64,000 bases of DNA from Paragemmobacter straminiformis (GTDB lineage Bacteria; Pseudomonadota; Alphaproteobacteria; Rhodobacterales; Rhodobacteraceae), in assembly GCF_014243445.1 (NCBI RefSeq), contig NZ_JACLQD010000001.1, positions 930,001 through 994,000 of the forward strand, written 5' to 3'. Shown here in pieces: positions 60,891 to 64,000 of the stretch (its first letter is position 1; every line of letters starts with the position of its first letter). The notes under the pieces are model-generated. The model did no database searches, was not told where the DNA came from, and worked only from the letters and a program-made list of their open reading frames with translations. Position numbers and translations under genes: made by a program.

Positions 60891-61196
60891 ATGCTATCAA
60901 AAACCTATCACCTGAAGTTCCCGTCACTCGACGCCGCACAGATCGCGGCGCCCTTCGTGATCGAGGCTTTGGGCAACGCCATTCCGTCCTGCAACCTGTC
61001 GGGTCTGAACGTGCTCATCAGCAAGGAAGGCGATGTCTCGATCAACGTCTTCTTCCCCTCGGTCAATGACCTCAAGACCTTCGAGAAGAAGCACGGCGGC
61101 TTCCTCGACACGATGAAAAAGACCTTCCTGTTCAAGTCCACGGGCTTCGACGGCGTCTGCATCTTCAACTTCGACCGGAACGAAGACGCGGCCTGA
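60891..61196 (+). CDS. Unknown 101-residue protein between fleT and cheA
   Basis: A 101-residue alpha/beta protein, opening MLSKTYHLKFPSLDAAQIAA with a middle VLISKEGDVSINVFFPSVND and ending FDGVCIFNFDRNEDAA. No motif of Hpt, CheW, CheY or a flagellar chaperone. It is preceded by the same 30-bp element as fleQ and followed by a sigma54 promoter for the chemotaxis operon, so it has its own regulation. Slightly fewer G/C third positions than its neighbours. A short regulator or adaptor of motility is a guess from place only. Confidence 0.65.
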   Translation: MLSKTYHLKFPSLDAAQIAAPFVIEALGNAIPSCNLSGLNVLISKEGDVSINVFFPSVNDLKTFEKKHGGFLDTMKKTFLFKSTGFDGVCIFNFDRNEDAA

Positions 61197-61226
61197 CGGC
61201 CCCGCCTGAACCGGGGCCGCACCGCG

Positions 61227-61242
61227 TGGCCCAGCTTTTGCA
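61227..61242 (+). promoter_or_regulatory. Sigma54 promoter of the cheA-cheR-cheB operon
   Basis: TGGCCC-AGCTT-TTGCA, spacing right, one mismatch in the -24 box (C for A). Transcription start near 61253, 24 bases before the 27-codon leader ORF. Confidence 0.7.
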
Positions 61243-61276
61243 GAACACTCCCAGACCGGGAAAAGGGAACGACGGG

Positions 61277-61360
61277 ATGACCTTCCGCGACAAAGCCGTG
61301 CTGTCTGCCGCCCCCCCGCCCGCGCCCCGCCGCGCGGCGTCGAAAGGGGTGTGTCCATGA
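61277..61360 (+). CDS. 27-codon leader ORF overlapping the cheA start
   Basis: MTFRDKAVLSAAPPPAPRRA and seven more residues, ending in a TGA that overlaps the cheA ATG as ATGA. AAAGGGAA precedes its ATG at a workable distance. It is the first open frame of the che transcript. Its codons follow the local bias. It may couple or damp cheA translation; it bears no resemblance to a lost P1 domain. Confidence 0.4.
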   Translation: MTFRDKAVLSAAPPPAPRRAASKGVCP

Positions 61361-62559
61361 GTGCCGCAGTCGAAACCCAATCCGCCGATACCGGCCTGAT
61401 GCGCGTCTCGTCCGACAAGATCAGCCGCCTGATGGACCTTGTGGGCGAGCTGTCGCTCTCGGTGTCGGAAACCGTGCAATCCCCCGATCTGAACGGCCTT
61501 GTGCTGTCGAACTTCGACACCGCCGTCCACCGCCTCAACATGATCGTGCGCGAGGTGCAGGACGCCGCGACCGACCTGCGCCTCGTGCCCATCGACGACG
61601 TGTTCCGCCGCCTGCGCCGCATGGTGCGCGAACTGGAACGCCAGACCGGCAAATCCATCGACATGGTGATCGAGGGCGGCGACACCGCCATCGACAAGCT
61701 TGTCGCCGACAAACTCTACGACCCGCTGCTGCACGTCGTGCGCAACTCGGCCGACCACGGGCTCGAACCCTCGGACGAACGTGTCGCGAGCGGCAAACCC
61801 GCACAGGGGCGCATCACCCTCTCGGCCGCGCAGGTGGGGTCCGAGGTGCAGATCATCGTCGCCGACGATGGCCGCGGCCTCTCGCGCGACCGCATCCTCA
61901 GGAAAGCGCGCGAAAAGGGCTTCTTCGGCCCTGACGAGGAACCCGAACCCTCGGCCCTCTGGAAATGCATCTTCGAACCCGGCTTCTCGACCGCCGAAAC
62001 CGTCTCGAACCTGTCGGGCCGCGGCGTGGGGATGGATGTGCTCAACTCCACCATGACCGCCCTGCGCGGCCGCATCGCCGTCGACAGCACCGCCGGCGCG
62101 GGCACCCGCGTCGCCCTGCACATCCCCGTGTCGCTCGCCTTCCTCGACTGCATCATCCTGCGGCTGGGCCAACAGCTCTTTGCCGTGCCGATCGACGTGG
62201 TCTCGGAAATCGCCCGCCCCGCCCCCGGCGAGCTTCTGGGCATCTCTGCCGAAGGCGGCTCCGAGATGTTCCGCCTGCGCGGCAAGCATATCCCGATCTG
62301 CCGCCTCGACCATTTCTACGGCGCCCCGACCCGTGGCGACGCCGACTCGCCCAGCAGCGTCCTCGTGGTGTTCAACACCTCCAGCGGCGCCATCGCGGTG
62401 CCGGTCGATGAAATCCTCGACCGCCAGCAGGTGGTGATGAAACCGCTGGTCGGACGCCTCTCGCGCGTGCGCGCCAGCTGGGGCTGCGCCCTTCTCGGCA
62501 CGGGCGAAGTCGCCCTCGTCCTCGACTGCGAGCGTCTCGGCGCAGGGGTGACGGCATGA
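61357..62559 (+). CDS. cheA: CheA kinase lacking P1 and P2 (CheA4-type)
   Basis: A 400-residue chemotaxis kinase starting directly at the P3 dimer helices (RVSSDKISRLMDLVGELSLS). The P4 ATPase is intact: N box with Asn130 (LLHVVRNSADHGLE), DDGRG at 170-174, FEPGFSTAE and GRGVGMD at 221-227. The C-terminal CheW-like P5 (about 263-400) couples it to receptors. With no P1 histidine it cannot self-phosphorylate a target of its own; it must phosphorylate another CheA that has P1, as CheA4 does for CheA3 in Rhodobacter sphaeroides. ATG at 61357 with AAAGGGG seven bases upstream. Overlaps cheR by four bases. Confidence 0.9.
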   Translation: MSAAVETQSADTGLMRVSSDKISRLMDLVGELSLSVSETVQSPDLNGLVLSNFDTAVHRLNMIVREVQDAATDLRLVPIDDVFRRLRRMVRELERQTGKSIDMVIEGGDTAIDKLVADKLYDPLLHVVRNSADHGLEPSDERVASGKPAQGRITLSAAQVGSEVQIIVADDGRGLSRDRILRKAREKGFFGPDEEPEPSALWKCIFEPGFSTAETVSNLSGRGVGMDVLNSTMTALRGRIAVDSTAGAGTRVALHIPVSLAFLDCIILRLGQQLFAVPIDVVSEIARPAPGELLGISAEGGSEMFRLRGKHIPICRLDHFYGAPTRGDADSPSSVLVVFNTSSGAIAVPVDEILDRQQVVMKPLVGRLSRVRASWGCALLGTGEVALVLDCERLGAGVTA

Positions 62560-63365
62560 CCATGTCCGAAACGCAGGGCTGCGAACAGATCCGCGGCTGG
62601 CTCAGCCAGCGCTGCGGCATCCATTACCCCGAACACAAGATGGAACTCCTGCGCCAGCGCCTGTCGCGCGTGCAGCGCGCCTATACGGTGGCCACGCTGT
62701 CCGACCTCGCCCGCAAGCTCTCGACCGACGCCTCGCACGAATTGCAGCTTGCGGTCATGCATGCGGCCTCGACCAACCACACCTATTTCTTCCGCGAGAT
62801 CGAGGTGCTGCAACAGTTCCGCACCCGCATCCTGCCCGTCCTCGCCCAGCGCGACGAAATCCGCATCTGGTCCGCCGCCTGCTCGACCGGAGACGAAGCC
62901 TATACCCTCGCCATCATGATCGCCGAGGATTACGGCCTGAACGCGCTCCGGCGCACGGCGATCCTCGGCACCGACATTTCCGCCCCCGTGGTGGAACAGG
63001 CCGAAGCGGGCCTCTTTGCCGAACAGCGTCTCGAACGCGTCCCCGCCGACCTGCGCCGCAAGTATTTCGAACCGGCAGGCCTTGCCCAGTTCCGCATCCG
63101 TCAGGAACTGCGCGATTGCTGCACCTTCCGGCAGATGAACCTCAAGACCACGCCCTATCCGTTCCGCAAGGCGTTCCAGACGGTGTTCTGCCGCAACATC
63201 CTTTACTACTTCGAACAGGCCGACCAGCTCGCCACGCTCAACGCCATCAGCGATGTCACCGAACCCGGCGGCTGGCTGGTGACCTCGGTGACCGAGAACA
63301 TCCGCGACCTGAACACCCGCTGGCAGCCCGTCGACAACGGCATCCACCGCAAGGGGGGCAACTGA
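62556..63365 (+). CDS. cheR: Chemotaxis methyltransferase CheR
   Basis: A 269-residue SAM-dependent methyltransferase for receptor glutamates. N-terminal helical domain (LSQRCGIHYPEHKMELLRQR), the motif NHTYFFREIEV, motif I IRIWSAACSTGDEAYTLAIM, and FCRNILYYFEQADQ. Overlaps cheA as ATGA and cheB by one base (TGATG). Matches cheR3 of the R. sphaeroides cytoplasmic operon by order. Confidence 0.95.
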   Translation: MTMSETQGCEQIRGWLSQRCGIHYPEHKMELLRQRLSRVQRAYTVATLSDLARKLSTDASHELQLAVMHAASTNHTYFFREIEVLQQFRTRILPVLAQRDEIRIWSAACSTGDEAYTLAIMIAEDYGLNALRRTAILGTDISAPVVEQAEAGLFAEQRLERVPADLRRKYFEPAGLAQFRIRQELRDCCTFRQMNLKTTPYPFRKAFQTVFCRNILYYFEQADQLATLNAISDVTEPGGWLVTSVTENIRDLNTRWQPVDNGIHRKGGN

Positions 63366-64000
63366 TGGTGCGCTCCTCTGCCCCGCGCGTGGTCAAGGTG
63401 CTGATCGTCGACGACTCGGCGATGGTGCGCAAAGTGCTGACGATGGGCCTGTCCTCCGACCGGTTCATCCAGGTCGTCGGCGCGGCATCGAACCCCGACA
63501 CCGCATGGAAGATGATCCAGGACCTGCGCCCCGACGTCATCACCCTCGATGTCGAAATGCCCGAAATGGACGGCATCAGCTTCCTGCGCGCCTTCCTGCC
63601 CAAGGCCCGCATCCCCACGGTGATGATCTCGGCCCATACCCGCGACGGCGCGCAGACCTCGATCGACGCGATGGAGGCGGGTGCCGTCGACATCATTCCC
63701 AAGCCGGCGCTCGCGGGGCTTGCCAGCGGCCTGCCCGCCATGATGGCCGACATCTGCGCCCGCGTCCGCGCCGCAGCCGATGCCCATGTCATGCTGGGCC
63801 GCACCCACCCCTCCGCGCCGCGCGCGCCCCTCGCCGCCCGGCCTTCCGCCCCGCGCGCGCCCCGCGCCGCCGCCGGGCCGGAAATCCTTGCGCTGGGCTC
63901 CTCGACCGGCGGCGTGCAGGCGCTCGGCGCGATCCTTCCCATGTTCCCCGCCGATTGCCCGCCCATCGTCATCGTCCAGCACATGCCCGAGGCCTTCACC
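63365..64000 (+). CDS. cheB: Chemotaxis methylesterase CheB, cut by window end
   Basis: The first 212 residues of a receiver-linked methylesterase; the frame is open to the last base. Receiver: DD at 16-17, Asp62 (ITLDVEMPEMDG), Ser89 (MISAHT), Lys113 (IIPKPA). An Ala/Pro linker with APRAP repeats (about 140-170) leads to the esterase domain, with nucleophile Ser180 in LALGSSTGG and His206 in QHMPEAFT. CheB takes phosphate from CheA and removes receptor methyl groups. One-base overlap with cheR. CheW, receptor and CheA3-like genes are expected beyond the edge. Confidence 0.93.
   Translation, partial: MVRSSAPRVVKVLIVDDSAMVRKVLTMGLSSDRFIQVVGAASNPDTAWKMIQDLRPDVITLDVEMPEMDGISFLRAFLPKARIPTVMISAHTRDGAQTSIDAMEAGAVDIIPKPALAGLASGLPAMMADICARVRAAADAHVMLGRTHPSAPRAPLAARPSAPRAPRAAAGPEILALGSSTGGVQALGAILPMFPADCPPIVIVQHMPEAFT

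Noticed and set aside
61277-61360. The leader ORF as the remains of a CheA P1 domain
   Set aside because: No Hpt-like residues, far too short, and Pro/Ala-rich.
1-64000. tRNA, rRNA, insertion sequences, phage genes or attachment sites
   Set aside because: None recognised by reading; gene content and codon use are even throughout, with no transposase or integrase.

Overview
The window is high-GC chromosomal DNA (third codon positions almost all G or C) from an alphaproteobacterium, very probably a Rhodobacteraceae of the Rhodobacter/Cereibacter type. The main reason is its flagellar gene set: a sigma54-controlled system with its own RpoN, a DNA-binding activator (FleQ), a partner activator without a DNA-binding domain (FleT), a giant FlgK, a FlgJ without muramidase, a separate SltF transglycosylase, and a CheA without a phosphotransfer domain followed by cheR and cheB. 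From memory this is the gene content and order of the Fla1 flagellum and the cytoplasmic chemotaxis operon of Rhodobacter sphaeroides. The attribution is from protein reading and gene order, not from a search.

Layout. 1-6646: housekeeping genes (DUF2007, TrmN6-like methyltransferase, YdcH-like peptide, YddG-like exporter, phaA-phaB for polyhydroxybutyrate, a B12-binding regulator, RsgA). 6643-12841: a three-gene glycan operon on the minus strand (MurG-like transferase, tandem-domain GT4 transferase, pyruvyl transferase). 13010-16859: a Gly-Asn-repeat secreted protein and a large RTX protein with a 23-residue solenoid repeat. 17402-20657: SHMT-like enzyme, divergent LysR regulator, DMT transporter. 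20856-24971: a NarL-type response regulator facing a periplasmic molybdopterin-fold protein and a hybrid histidine kinase. 24976-25947: an Ala/Pro-rich protein with six regularly spaced short motifs, divergent from flgB.

26050-60493 is the flagellar cluster: flgBCDEF, flgGHIJKL, sltF, fleQ, fliD (opposite strand), fliC, rpoN; then on the minus strand fleT-fliEFGHIJ, fliKLMNOPQR-flhB plus a small membrane gene, and a MotF-like gene with a PDZ-like membrane gene. 60891 to the end holds an unknown 101-residue protein and a chemotaxis operon (CheA lacking P1/P2, CheR, CheB cut by the window edge).

Regulation can be read directly. Near-consensus -24/-12 sigma54 promoters (TGGCAC-N5-TTGC) precede flgB, flgG, sltF, the MotF-like gene, fliK, fleT and cheA. 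fliC and fliD instead share a sigma28-like motif. This fits a cascade in which FleQ and RpoN switch on fleT, then FleQ/FleT switch on hook-basal-body, motor and chemotaxis operons, with the filament genes last. A 30-bp sequence is shared upstream of fleQ and of the unknown gene at 60891, the most intriguing unexplained regulatory signal. flhA, fliA, flgA, flgM, flgN, motA and motB are not in the window.
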